Source: an uncultured Pelagibacteraceae bacterium | GTDB taxonomy: Bacteria; Pseudomonadota; Alphaproteobacteria; Pelagibacterales; Pelagibacteraceae | Direction of reading: 5' to 3' | Length of the DNA stretch: 64,000 nt | NCBI GenBank assembly: GCA_902592935.1 | Contig: CACJGD010000002.1 | Location: 7,501-71,500 of the forward strand | Part shown: positions 43,849-52,908 of the stretch, one piece after another | How positions within the stretch are numbered: the stretch's first letter is position 1 | Layout of the letters: the number at the start of each line of letters is the position of its first letter | Position numbers and translations under genes: made by a program | Notes under the pieces: generated by a model | Database searches by the model: none | Told to the model about the DNA's origin: nothing | What the model saw: the letters and a program-made list of their open reading frames with translations, nothing else

Positions 43849-44991
43849 TTATAAAAGTTTTATTTTTTTTATTTTATTAATAAAAATATCTCTCGAACTT
43901 ATTCCTTCTTTATTCTTTGAAACTATATAATTGTACTTATATTTATTATATAAAGTTTTATTAACTTTTAATTTTAAACTATTTTTAGGTTTAAATTTAT
44001 CAATATTTAAAAATTCACAACCTAAGTAATTAGATAAAATCTTTGCAATTCTTACATCTTCTCCGTTGTCTGAATAATCATTAAAAATTTTTGAATTTAG
44101 GAATATTAAGGGTTTTAAATTCAAAATTGCATAACTAATCGATAGGCTTGTATGAGCAAAGACAAATTTAGATTCTCTTACTAGCTTTGCTGTACTACCC
44201 AAATAAGTCGATCTTCCAAAAAAATATTTTTGAGGTAAATAATTTTTTGGATGTAAAGCAATTTTAACTTTTAATTTGAACTTTTTTTCAATTTTAGAAA
44301 AAAAGATATCTAAAGATTTATAATAATCCATATGTATTTTTTTTTTATCTAATTGTAAATCATCACTATGGCATGTATATGCTTGATCTAAAAAAACACA
44401 GTAATTTTTTTTTTTATTTTTTTTAAATTCTAAGTAGTTATCATAATCTATGAGGTGTGTTTCAAATAAATTATCAGATAGTTTTTTTGCTCGCTCAATA
44501 CTTTTTTTACCAGCTACAAAAACTAGATTAAATATTTTTGAAGATACAATTCCAGTTTTTAGGAAAATTTTTTCAAAAATTCTTTTAATTGATAAATCAA
44601 AAGTCATTTTAAGTGAAATTTTTTTTAATAATTTTAAATAATCTTGAGGCATAAAGCCCCAAAGGATAAGAATTAAATAAGTATTTTTATTGTTAAAATT
44701 ATTTAAAATTTTATATGTATCAAAATTTAAATTTACTATTGATAAAATGATCTTTTTAACATTTTCATTTTTTTTAATATTTTTTTTTAACTCTTTTATA
44801 TTTTTAAATTTTTTTACATATGGTCCTTTCACTTTATTGGGATCTTTGTTGTTGTGATTATGTAATTTTGATATATCCCAAAATTCAAAATCTTTTCTAA
44901 AGAGCTTCAATAGATCACCAATATACCAACTTTGGTAAATTTTTTTAGTCAATGGTACAACTGAAAATACAATTAATTTCTTTTTACTCAT
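43849..44991 (-). CDS. Putative GT-B-type glycan biosynthesis protein, unrecognised family
   Basis: I cannot place this 380-residue protein in a named family. It starts KKKLIVFSVVPLT like a first Rossmann strand. The second half contains IALHPKNYLPQKYFFGRS followed by KFVFAHTSLSISYAILNLKPLIFL. This is reminiscent of the C-terminal donor-binding half of polysialyltransferase-like and capsule GT-B enzymes, where an HP motif and a serine-rich loop contact the nucleotide. There is no signal peptide. It lies between a heparinase-like gene and a GT4 gene and overlaps the latter by eight bases. A sugar-transfer role is inferred. Confidence 0.5.
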   Translation of the reverse strand: MSKKKLIVFSVVPLTKKIYQSWYIGDLLKLFRKDFEFWDISKLHNHNNKDPNKVKGPYVKKFKNIKELKKNIKKNENVKKIILSIVNLNFDTYKILNNFNNKNTYLILILWGFMPQDYLKLLKKISLKMTFDLSIKRIFEKIFLKTGIVSSKIFNLVFVAGKKSIERAKKLSDNLFETHLIDYDNYLEFKKNKKKNYCVFLDQAYTCHSDDLQLDKKKIHMDYYKSLDIFFSKIEKKFKLKVKIALHPKNYLPQKYFFGRSTYLGSTAKLVRESKFVFAHTSLSISYAILNLKPLIFLNSKIFNDYSDNGEDVRIAKILSNYLGCEFLNIDKFKPKNSLKLKVNKTLYNKYKYNYIVSKNKEGISSRDIFINKIKKIKLL

Positions 44992-46180
44992 TTATGATTA
45001 AATTAAAATATTTCTTGGTCATAAGTTCTGCCGTGTATTTCTTTTTATAATCTTCATAACCGTTTTTAATAAATTTATTTCGTAATTTATGATTTTTTAA
45101 TAAGTGTATTATTTTTTTTGCAAATAATTTTGTGTCAAATTTTTTTACGAGATAACCATTGTAGTTATTTTTTATTATTTCATTCAGTGATTTTATTCTA
45201 TAAGCCAAAACAGGTATTTTGTAGAAAAATGATTCTACTACTACGTATCCAAATGCTTCTTTAAAAGATGGAATAACTATCAAATCAGAGGTAGAATATA
45301 TTTTTTCAATATTTGGTGTAAACTTTTTCAAAGTTATAATATCATTTAATCCATATTTATTTATGTCTGTTTTTATAATTTTTTTTTCAAATTTATTCCC
45401 ATCTCCATAAATAAAAAGCTTAAGGTTTTTATTCAGTTTTTTAAGGTAAAACATAGTTTTTATAATATTTTGAAATCCCTTGTTTGGTTCATAAACTGCG
45501 AGCATTGAAATTTTTTTAAATTTATTTTTCTTATATAAAAAATTACTTTTCTTTTCCAAATTACAACCGTTAAAAATAAATTTTTTTTTCGAATTTTTTA
45601 ATATTGGTCTTAATTTTAAGGAATTTATACAAGCTTTACTTACACTGATAAAACCTTTTGAACTTAATAAAACTTTTTTATCAATTATATTTCTTAAATA
45701 GTTTTCAACAAAATGAATTTTTGATTTTTTATATTTACAATGACTATGAAAATTATACCATGGTAAGTCATTGGGTTTGTATCTTTTCCATCCAAATAAA
45801 GCAGAGTTACATGCTTCTCCCCCATAGTAGCCACCGTTAATTATCAATATTTTGTCTATTTTATTTTTTCTATAAATTTTTTCAAAGTAATTTGGTTTAA
45901 AATATATTGAATTAAATAATAAAATATACTTCATAATTTTAATTAAAAATTTTAAAAAAAAGTTAGAGGTAAATTTAAAATTTTGAGTTAAAAAATAATC
46001 ATATTTTATGTATTTTATGTTTCTCTTTATTTTTTTTTTATAGTCAATTATTCCTTTATGATTTTTATTATAAATTATAAATAAATTATCTTTTTTTCTT
46101 GGCCAAAAATTAATGAGATTTATTACAAAAGTATCTAAACCGCCTCTCTTATCATTTTGAATAAAAAAACCGATTTTCAT
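44984..46180 (-). CDS. Family 4 (GT-B) glycosyltransferase
   Basis: The N-terminal half begins IGFFIQNDKRGGLDTFVINLI, the acceptor domain of GT4 enzymes with the flexible Gly-Gly. The C-terminal half has ISMLAVYEPNKGFQNIIKTM, LKLFIYGDGNKFEKKI and the conserved VIPSFKEAFGYVVVESFFYK with the two glutamates of the E-x7-E motif. NGYLVKKFDTKLFAKKI is the usual tail. At 398 residues it is of normal length. It lies four bases after the formyltransferase-fusion gene in transcription order. Likely transfers one residue of the repeat unit. Confidence 0.9.
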   Translation of the reverse strand: MKIGFFIQNDKRGGLDTFVINLINFWPRKKDNLFIIYNKNHKGIIDYKKKIKRNIKYIKYDYFLTQNFKFTSNFFLKFLIKIMKYILLFNSIYFKPNYFEKIYRKNKIDKILIINGGYYGGEACNSALFGWKRYKPNDLPWYNFHSHCKYKKSKIHFVENYLRNIIDKKVLLSSKGFISVSKACINSLKLRPILKNSKKKFIFNGCNLEKKSNFLYKKNKFKKISMLAVYEPNKGFQNIIKTMFYLKKLNKNLKLFIYGDGNKFEKKIIKTDINKYGLNDIITLKKFTPNIEKIYSTSDLIVIPSFKEAFGYVVVESFFYKIPVLAYRIKSLNEIIKNNYNGYLVKKFDTKLFAKKIIHLLKNHKLRNKFIKNGYEDYKKKYTAELMTKKYFNLIINE

Positions 46181-46184
46181 TTTA

Positions 46185-47822
46185 TTATTTTTGATATTTT
46201 ACAAAATCGATCGCTAAAACATTAGAATTAAAGCAAAAACTATGAGTTCCTCTAATATTTTTGAAAAATTTTGGTTCTATATTTGTTAAAATTTCTTCTT
46301 CATAATCATTTTCATTTAAGGTTTTAATTATAGAAATACCCGATGATTTACCATACATATCAAAGTCTTGTCTTTGAAAGACTCTGTAAATTTTATCGCT
46401 CTGAGGATAGATCATGCCACCATTTCTTGCTTGATTTGAATCAAAGATAACTGGGTTATTTTTGTGAGGTATCCAATCTTTAGAAATTAGATTGTCAGAG
46501 TAAAAAATATGAAGTTCTGATGAATGATCGCCAGTCTTTGAGGAGTCTATATTTGTGAACATCCAGTACTTATTATTAAATTTAATGATATTCGTATCTG
46601 CTGCACTTACGTTTTTCATTAATATTTCCTTGAGTTCCCATTTAAGTGGAAATTCTAAACACTTGTAAATTCTTATATCTTTTGCTTGATGACTTTCAGG
46701 TATTAAAAAAATATCATTTTCACTTTTAATTATAAATGGGTAAGAAAGATGGAATTTTTCTTCAATAGCTATCCCAATTTCTTTATATCCGTTTTTGTTT
46801 ATTTCATAAGCTGAAATTACACCTTTATTTAATTGAATATCAAAGTTTTCGGCAAATAAAATTGTTTTACCATTATAATTTACAACAAAAGGATCTGCTA
46901 AAAACCTATTAGTAGGATTTTTAATAATTTTAGATTTTCTCAAAACTGAGTTTTCCCAATCATCTGTAAACTGATAAGCAATATGCCACTTATACTTAAA
47001 ACCTAAAAGCTTACTAAAAATTTTTTTTAATCCAAGCACAAACGATCTTAACAAATATATTGCAGACTCATAATAATTTGGAAATTTATATAATGGATAT
47101 GAATAAGGAGTTTTTGAAAAAAAATTTATTTTTCCATTTTTGTAAGAAAGTTTTTCAATAGTATGATGTAAAAAAATATTCGATTTTACACATAGATTAC
47201 AATAGTTAAGCATATATAAAAATGATGTTCCTATTTTGCCTTTAAAAATTACATCACCTCCATCAAGTTCTTCGGTCAAACGTTGAATAATAAAACCAGT
47301 TGAAGGCTCTTTATTAAAAACTTCCCAAAAGCCTGCAGGACCACCTCTATTGATATTATTATCACCATGATGAAAAGAAATAATACCCAACCGACATATG
47401 TTTAAAACATTACCTTTTAAAATTCCACTTCCTGCTCTAACTAGTAAATCTAAATTTAAATCTTTAATTTTTTCTAAATCGGTTTCTTTGTATCTATAAA
47501 ATATTCCAGATCTTGAAATATCAGGAATTACGTGAACTTTCTGAACATCAAATTTTGAAATGGGATGTTTTAAAAAAATCTCTTTGAAAGAATTTTTTTT
47601 TTTTACTAAATAAGTCTCTATTTTTGTAATAATTTTAAAAAAAAAACGGTCTAGCAATCTGTCATTATGTTTTTTATCTAAATTATTTGTTTTTTGAATT
47701 ATTAGAGCATCAATAGAATAATATTTACTATCAAGGCTTTTTTCATATAAATCATTGGTGAAGTAAGTTTGATTTCCATCATCCACTATTATTCCCACTT
47801 TAAGTTTCTGAAAATTATTCAT
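46185..47822 (-). CDS. Formyltransferase-like domain fused to a beta-propeller domain
   Basis: Residues 1 to about 250 resemble the formyltransferase fold. ISFHHGDNNINRGGPAGFWE is followed by TGFIIQRLTEELDGGDVIF, aligning with the N-x-H-x-S-L-L-P region and the catalytic Asp of methionyl-tRNA formyltransferase. The His and Asp are kept but the catalytic Asn is Ser. Residues from about 290 look like a five-bladed propeller of the GINT1/GH43-like type, with FLADPFVVNYNGKTILFAEN, LSYPFIIKSENDIFLIPES and NGGMIYPQSD. The pair occurs in polysaccharide clusters, but its chemistry is unknown. N-formylation of an amino sugar is possible but weakened by the substitution. Confidence 0.65.
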   Translation of the reverse strand: MNNFQKLKVGIIVDDGNQTYFTNDLYEKSLDSKYYSIDALIIQKTNNLDKKHNDRLLDRFFFKIITKIETYLVKKKNSFKEIFLKHPISKFDVQKVHVIPDISRSGIFYRYKETDLEKIKDLNLDLLVRAGSGILKGNVLNICRLGIISFHHGDNNINRGGPAGFWEVFNKEPSTGFIIQRLTEELDGGDVIFKGKIGTSFLYMLNYCNLCVKSNIFLHHTIEKLSYKNGKINFFSKTPYSYPLYKFPNYYESAIYLLRSFVLGLKKIFSKLLGFKYKWHIAYQFTDDWENSVLRKSKIIKNPTNRFLADPFVVNYNGKTILFAENFDIQLNKGVISAYEINKNGYKEIGIAIEEKFHLSYPFIIKSENDIFLIPESHQAKDIRIYKCLEFPLKWELKEILMKNVSAADTNIIKFNNKYWMFTNIDSSKTGDHSSELHIFYSDNLISKDWIPHKNNPVIFDSNQARNGGMIYPQSDKIYRVFQRQDFDMYGKSSGISIIKTLNENDYEEEILTNIEPKFFKNIRGTHSFCFNSNVLAIDFVKYQK

Positions 47823-48022
47823 AAGATTTATTAATTAATTTAATACTAATTCTTACTAAAAAAAAATATATAAATTTTTGAAATTAATTTCGACTTAAAA
47901 ACGTTAAAATCTGTATTATTTATAAAATTAGTAAATCTCATTTTTTTAATCTTCAATTAAATCAGATTTATGAGAAAAGTTTATAAGATTTTTTTTATTA
48001 TGTTTTAAAGAATTGCTTTAAT
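47823..48022. other. 200-base spacer between two minus-strand genes
   Basis: This is the second longest gene-free stretch. It is over 80 percent A+T with runs of A and T and contains no open frame I would defend, no clear hairpin-plus-T-run terminator and no RNA gene. It probably holds a promoter for the gene ending at 46185 on the minus strand and the end of the methyltransferase transcript. I see nothing decisive in it. Confidence 0.6.
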
Positions 48023-48709
48023 TTACAAATCTTTAATTTTCCATATCGCAAAAAATTTATTACTATCAAACTCACCTTCATAATTATCATTTAAAATTAT
48101 ATAAGGTTTAGGTAGATTAAATGGATCTTTGGTTAAATTTATAGGCCTCCATTTATCTGGTTTCTTACTTAAATCGTTACTATATTTTTCTGAAAATATT
48201 GTACTGCCAAAAAAAGTAGAATTAGACTTTTTAATGTTATTTAATGTTTCAATAATTTCATTATTATCAAAATGTACCAAACAATCTCTATTTATAATTA
48301 AATCATATTTCTTTAAGCTATCTTTAATAATGTCAATTTTAATAAATTTTAAATTTTTCTTTCCATATTTTTTTTTATTATCTTCAATAATTTCATCAAC
48401 TATGTCTGCACCCGTATAATCTAAATGGTCAAGTTTCATCTGAGACATCCAATAATAATCACCACAAGGTGCGTCTAAAATGGTATTTATATTTTCTCTT
48501 TTTATGAATTCAAACAAGTCCCTTCTTATATTTTGGGTTGCGCTCATTTCTGAGCCAGATCCAGAAAAAGATATTGAAGTACTACTTTTCCAGTATGAAA
48601 ATTTATAAATAAGTTTAAATTTTTCTTCCCTGTTCTTAGATCTTATGTAAATACCAATTAAGAAGTCTTTAAAATATTTAAAAATGCTTGTAATTTTTTT
48701 AAGTAACAT
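48023..48709 (-). CDS. Class I SAM-dependent methyltransferase
   Basis: The SAM-binding loop is ILDAPCGDYYWMSQM near residues 76-90, followed by YTGADIVDEII with the ribose-binding acid and DLIINRDCLVHFDNNEI, the post-I and motif IV regions. DAPCGDYYWM is typical of a small-molecule or sugar methyltransferase subgroup. At 228 residues it has only a short N-terminal extension that is basic and hydrophobic (FLIGIYIRSK). It is the first gene of the minus-strand block but is separated from the rest by a 200-base spacer. O-methylation of a glycan residue is the likely role. Confidence 0.82.
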   Translation of the reverse strand: MLLKKITSIFKYFKDFLIGIYIRSKNREEKFKLIYKFSYWKSSTSISFSGSGSEMSATQNIRRDLFEFIKRENINTILDAPCGDYYWMSQMKLDHLDYTGADIVDEIIEDNKKKYGKKNLKFIKIDIIKDSLKKYDLIINRDCLVHFDNNEIIETLNNIKKSNSTFFGSTIFSEKYSNDLSKKPDKWRPINLTKDPFNLPKPYIILNDNYEGEFDSNKFFAIWKIKDL

Positions 48710-48719
48710 TGTACTTCTA

Positions 48720-48747
48720 TTAACATATTTATTATTAACAATATAAG
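48720..48747 (+). promoter_or_regulatory. Candidate promoter in the divergent gap
   Basis: TTAACA at 48720-48725 and TATAAG at 48742-48747 are separated by 16 bases. Transcription would then start close to the GTG at 48756, giving a nearly leaderless message. The position in a 46-base gap between divergent genes makes a promoter necessary here, but the hexamers are only moderate matches. Confidence 0.35.
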
Positions 48748-48755
48748 TATAAATT

Positions 48756-49709
48756 GTGGATAAAAACTTATTTTTTTTAAATGGAAGATCAGCTCTGATG
48801 GCTGGCTTGATGTTATTACAACTTCAAAAAGATGATGAAGTATTAATACCTCAATTTATATGTGACTCAGTGCTTTATCCTTTTAAAGATTTAAAAATAA
48901 AAACAAATTTTTACAAAGTAAAAAAAAATTTGAATCCAGATTGGATTGATATTAATAAAAAATTTTCAAAAAAAACAAAAGCCATTATGATGATACATTA
49001 TTTTGGTTTTCCAACAGAAATAAAAAAATTTTTAAAATTTAAAAAAAAAAATAAAATTTATTTAATTGAAGATTATTGCCACGGATATACTGGTAAAAAA
49101 AATAAAATTGAATTGGGTAATATTGGCGATTTCTCTTTTTCATCATTAAAAAAAATATTTCCAGATACTATCTCTGGTGGAATATTAAAAATTAACAACA
49201 AGAAACTATCAAACATTAATTTAATTAGAAATTTTAAAAATTATAAAAATTATAAATTATTTTTTGAAATTTTTAAAAAAATTAAATATATAAAAAGTAA
49301 AATTGAAAAAACAAAATTTTTTTTATCTAAAAACTCAAGATATGCTTCTTATCAGTCAAACACATCAAAAAACAAGAAAAATTATTTTTATGGAGATTTA
49401 GAGTCTTTTAAATTTTTATCAAAAAAAAATTTTGTTTATGAAAAAAAAAAAAGATTTTTAAAATATAAGAAAATAGAAAAATTATTAAAACGAGAAAAAA
49501 TTTATCCACTTCTAGATTTAAAAAATAATTCATTATTACCATGGTATTTTGTAGCAAAAGTAAAAGAGGATAAAAGAAAACATATATTTAGAAAATTAAG
49601 TAAGATCGGCTTGAAAGTATTTTCTTGGCCAAATTTTCCAAAAGAACTTGAAAAAAATAAATTAAATATGAAATTATGGAATAGTATTATTTGTGTGAAT
49701 TTAATTTGA
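48756..49709 (+). CDS. DegT-like aminotransferase, divergent and short
   Basis: The protein starts with FFLNGRSALMAGLMLLQLQ and DEVLIPQFICDSVLYP, the PLP loop and following strand of DegT proteins. LIEDYCHGYTGKKN follows, and SFSSLKKIFPDTISGG contains the Schiff-base lysine. At 317 residues it is 50-70 shorter than its relatives, lacking the usual N-terminal segment before the PLP loop and having a lysine-rich, diverged middle. The start is GTG at 48756. It belongs to the same superfamily as the five others here but is the most diverged, and its activity is less certain. Confidence 0.75.
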   Translation: MDKNLFFLNGRSALMAGLMLLQLQKDDEVLIPQFICDSVLYPFKDLKIKTNFYKVKKNLNPDWIDINKKFSKKTKAIMMIHYFGFPTEIKKFLKFKKKNKIYLIEDYCHGYTGKKNKIELGNIGDFSFSSLKKIFPDTISGGILKINNKKLSNINLIRNFKNYKNYKLFFEIFKKIKYIKSKIEKTKFFLSKNSRYASYQSNTSKNKKNYFYGDLESFKFLSKKNFVYEKKKRFLKYKKIEKLLKREKIYPLLDLKNNSLLPWYFVAKVKEDKRKHIFRKLSKIGLKVFSWPNFPKELEKNKLNMKLWNSIICVNLI

Positions 49710-49713
49710 AAAG

Positions 49714-50793
49714 ATGAGTATGAAATTTTATTTTAAAATTGATAATTATATTAATCAAGAGCTTAGATTAAAGTGGGTAGAGTTAGAAAAAAATAGTTAT
49801 TTAAATTTTTTTCAATCTATTGAATGGATTGAATATTGGAATAAAATTTTTATAGAAACTAAAAATGTTCACTACAAACCTTTTTATGTATCAGTTTATC
49901 ACAATGAAGCCCTAGTTCTTGTTCTTCCACTATGTATAGAAATAAAAAAATTTAATGTTAAAGTTCTTAAATTTATTGGTGAACCTTATAATGACATTTG
50001 TTTTCCAATAATTAAAAAAAATTACGAGTTTGATTTTAAAAATTTTAATTTATGTTTTGAAGAATTTTTAAAAAAAAATAAAAATAAGTTTGATTTAATT
50101 TATTTAAAAAATTTATTAAATCATAATAAGTTTTGTGAAAACCCCCTTCTCCAAAATAAAAGAATATTTAAGTCTGATATCAATTATTATATTCATCTTA
50201 AAGATTGGCAGAGTTATTTAAATGAAATAGGCTCTGGAAAAAATAATGAAGTAAATAAAAAAATAAAAAATTTAAAAAAAGAAGGTGAATTAAAATATGA
50301 ATTTGATAACAAGTCAAAAAAGACTGAAATTTTAAGCTTTATTATTCATCACAAAAATAAACAATTTAATTTAAAAAAAAAAAGAAATATTTTTTATTTT
50401 CAACAAAACAAGAAATATATAGAAAATTTAAATAAATTTGAGCCGGCAATATTTAGTTATTTATCATTAAACGATGAAATTATAAGTGCTCATGTTGGAT
50501 ATCTACATAATCATAATTTTTATCATATAATGCCAACACATAACATAGATTATAATAAATTTTCACCAGGAACTTTGCTGTTATCGAATATGATAAAAAG
50601 TTCTTGTGAAGAAAAAGAAATTAAAAATTTTGATTTTACAATTGGATCTGAAATTTACAAAATGAAATGGAGCAATAATAAAAATATTTTATATACATAT
50701 TTGTATTATACAAGTTTAAAAGGTTTTATTTATAATTTATTCTTAAAATTTAAAATTAAATTCATTAAAAAATATTTAATAAGAAAAAAATGA
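49714..50793 (+). CDS. FemAB-like GNAT-fold N-acyltransferase
   Basis: The N-terminal region reads LNFFQSIEWIEYWNKIF, then LVLPLCIEIKKFNVKVLKFIG, and the C-terminal GNAT half has SAHVGYLHNHNFYHIMPTHN, SPGTLLLSNMIKSSCEE and FDFTIGSEIYKMKWSN. This is the pattern of the acetyltransferase family (BioF2/FemAB-like) found in exopolysaccharide and exosortase-linked clusters. At 359 residues the length is typical. It probably acylates an amino sugar. Two in-frame ATGs six bases apart are possible starts. It overlaps the membrane polymerase gene by four bases. Confidence 0.8.
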   Translation: MSMKFYFKIDNYINQELRLKWVELEKNSYLNFFQSIEWIEYWNKIFIETKNVHYKPFYVSVYHNEALVLVLPLCIEIKKFNVKVLKFIGEPYNDICFPIIKKNYEFDFKNFNLCFEEFLKKNKNKFDLIYLKNLLNHNKFCENPLLQNKRIFKSDINYYIHLKDWQSYLNEIGSGKNNEVNKKIKNLKKEGELKYEFDNKSKKTEILSFIIHHKNKQFNLKKKRNIFYFQQNKKYIENLNKFEPAIFSYLSLNDEIISAHVGYLHNHNFYHIMPTHNIDYNKFSPGTLLLSNMIKSSCEEKEIKNFDFTIGSEIYKMKWSNNKNILYTYLYYTSLKGFIYNLFLKFKIKFIKKYLIRKK

Positions 50794-52001
50794 AAAAACT
50801 TGGAGTATTAAATTTAAAATTGATTAATATTCAAAGTTTCACTCAATCAAAATTTTTTTTAATTATATTATTTTTATTGCTTCTTATAAGTAGCTACAGT
50901 TTTATAAATTCTATGATACCGGTTTATTTAGTTTGTTCTTTTGCAATAATAATAAATTTAAACAAATTAAAATTAAGTAAAAAAAATATAATTGGTTATC
51001 TGTTATTTATATTATTTATAGGTATAACTTTATTAAATTCCGATAATTTTATTTTTAGTTTAAGAGTATTCAGGTATTATTTTGGATTTTTAATATTTTA
51101 CTTATATTTAAATTTGATAGATATTAAAAATCTTAATTATAAAAATATTATAATTTTTTTAATTTATTGGGTAATTATAGAGTCATTATTGATCAATACA
51201 ATTATTGATCCTGGCCTAATTCAACCAGATTTTAGAGATACGACGTTTTTAGGTTTTTATTATAGACCATGGTCTTTTAACTCAAATCCAACAGCAACAG
51301 CTTGTATTTTAATTTTTATGTATTACTTCATTGAAACCTCACTTAGAGTAAACTTAGGAATTAAAAATCTTTTTTTACTTTGTATAGCTATACTTCTTTT
51401 ATTTAGTACTACTGGTTTTGCATTATTAGCCATTTTTTTATTCTTAAAATTCATTATTGATGATAAATATAAAATTATTAATTTTTTTATATTAAGTGTA
51501 TTTACAATAATTCTATTAAGTATTGAAAATTTATATCCAAGTAATTATTATAGTATAACTGATAAATATATTAATTTTGAAAAAATTTCTTCTAAATATC
51601 TTCTAGAAATTTATGATTACAAATTAAAACAATCTATTGATTTTATTTTTCAATTTATAAACAGGCCTATTTCTAATTTAATTTTGGGAGCCAACATTTA
51701 CAATTTTTCATCGTGTGAAAAAATTTATATAACTGCTCAGGATATTTGTCATTTATTAAAACAAAAAGGTATTGGCGGAGATTTTTCTATTCTAAATATC
51801 TTATCTCAAATAGGCTTATTAGGAACTTTTACTTTTGTATTAATGTTTATTTTACTTAAAAATAACAATTTAAAATTATATAAATTATACATTTTAATAA
51901 TTGTTTCATTTTTGCATTATTCAACTATTTTTATGCCATTAGGACAATTATTTTTAGCTTTTATTTTATCTAATAATTTTCGCAATGAACCAAAATTATA
52001 A
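50790..52001 (+). CDS. O-antigen polymerase/ligase-like membrane protein
   Basis: About ten hydrophobic segments fill this 403-residue protein. A large hydrophilic loop lies at about residues 245-330 between late segments, with SIDFIFQFINRPISNLILGAN and GGDFSILNILSQIGLLGT. This topology, and the loop with a conserved D-F-S-I-L-N and GxxG, is that of Wzy polymerases and WaaL ligases. Unlike the two proteins at 53861 and 57151, it has no HPHN motif, so it is better seen as the Wzy candidate. The gene overlaps both neighbours. Confidence 0.7.
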   Translation: MKKLGVLNLKLINIQSFTQSKFFLIILFLLLLISSYSFINSMIPVYLVCSFAIIINLNKLKLSKKNIIGYLLFILFIGITLLNSDNFIFSLRVFRYYFGFLIFYLYLNLIDIKNLNYKNIIIFLIYWVIIESLLINTIIDPGLIQPDFRDTTFLGFYYRPWSFNSNPTATACILIFMYYFIETSLRVNLGIKNLFLLCIAILLLFSTTGFALLAIFLFLKFIIDDKYKIINFFILSVFTIILLSIENLYPSNYYSITDKYINFEKISSKYLLEIYDYKLKQSIDFIFQFINRPISNLILGANIYNFSSCEKIYITAQDICHLLKQKGIGGDFSILNILSQIGLLGTFTFVLMFILLKNNNLKLYKLYILIIVSFLHYSTIFMPLGQLFLAFILSNNFRNEPKL

Positions 52002-52908
52002 AATTTCAGTTATTGTTCCTTATTTTAATGAGCAAAGAAAAATTATTAAAACTTTAAACGCTTTAAGAAAACAAACATATAAAAAATTTGAGGTTATAAT
52101 GATTAATTCAAATTCTACAGACAATAGTTTTAAAATCGTAAATAACTGGATTGCTAAAAAAAAAGGTAAAATCAAATTTAAAAATTATAACAAAAAAACT
52201 TCTTATCCATCTTCCTCTAAAAATGCTGGTATCAAGTGTTCAAATAATGATTGGATTGCTTTCATGGATTGCGATTTAAAGTTTTCAAAAAATTGGCTTC
52301 AAACTCAAGTTGAATTTTTGAAAAAAAATAAAACTTCGCATGTAATGGGATTATGTCATTTCACTGGTTTTGATATGATGGATAAAGTTTATGTTTCACA
52401 AACTTGGGGTTATAATTCAAAAATTGCGGTAATACCCTCATCTATATTTCATAAATCATTATTTAAAAAAATAGGTTATTTTCAGAAAACAAGAGCTGGA
52501 TATGATAGAATTTGGAAAAATAAATTAAAAAAATACAATAAAAATTTAGAAGTTAATAATAAATGTTTAATTAAATATCAAACATATAATCATGCAAATA
52601 GTTACATAAATTTCCTTAAAAAAATATTCAATTACTCAATTTCTTCTTTCAAAGTAAAAGGTAATAATCAACCAAAAATTTACTTGTTAGTTTTTATGTT
52701 ATTTGTGTTTATATCTTTAAAAGGATTTAAATATGTTGTTTTTATTTCACTTTTATACTTAATAATTAGATCTTATTTATACCCTTTAATTAAATCTAAG
52801 AAAATAGATTTAAGAATTTCTTCAATATTTTTTTTGCCAATAGTAGGTTTATCAATCGATTTTATAAGATTTCTCGCTTATTGTTTATGTATTTTAAGAC
52901 TTAAGTGA
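51985..52908 (+). CDS. Family 2 glycosyltransferase with C-terminal membrane segments
   Basis: The GT-A domain has SVIVPYFNEQRKIIKTLNAL, VIMINSNSTDNSFKIV and FMDCDLKFSKNW, where DCD is the DxD metal motif. Residues after about 225 contain two or three hydrophobic segments (IYLLVFMLFVFISL and VVFISLLYLII) that should anchor the enzyme to the inner membrane. The arrangement resembles membrane-anchored GT2 enzymes that extend lipid-linked sugars. It overlaps the polymerase gene by 17 bases and converges on the epimerase gene with an eight-base overlap. Confidence 0.85.
   Translation: MNQNYKISVIVPYFNEQRKIIKTLNALRKQTYKKFEVIMINSNSTDNSFKIVNNWIAKKKGKIKFKNYNKKTSYPSSSKNAGIKCSNNDWIAFMDCDLKFSKNWLQTQVEFLKKNKTSHVMGLCHFTGFDMMDKVYVSQTWGYNSKIAVIPSSIFHKSLFKKIGYFQKTRAGYDRIWKNKLKKYNKNLEVNNKCLIKYQTYNHANSYINFLKKIFNYSISSFKVKGNNQPKIYLLVFMLFVFISLKGFKYVVFISLLYLIIRSYLYPLIKSKKIDLRISSIFFLPIVGLSIDFIRFLAYCLCILRLK

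Noticed and set aside
47823..48022. Small ORFs in the 200-base spacer
   Set aside because: Short AT-rich frames occur, but none has a start, ribosome-binding site and coding bias that would support a gene.
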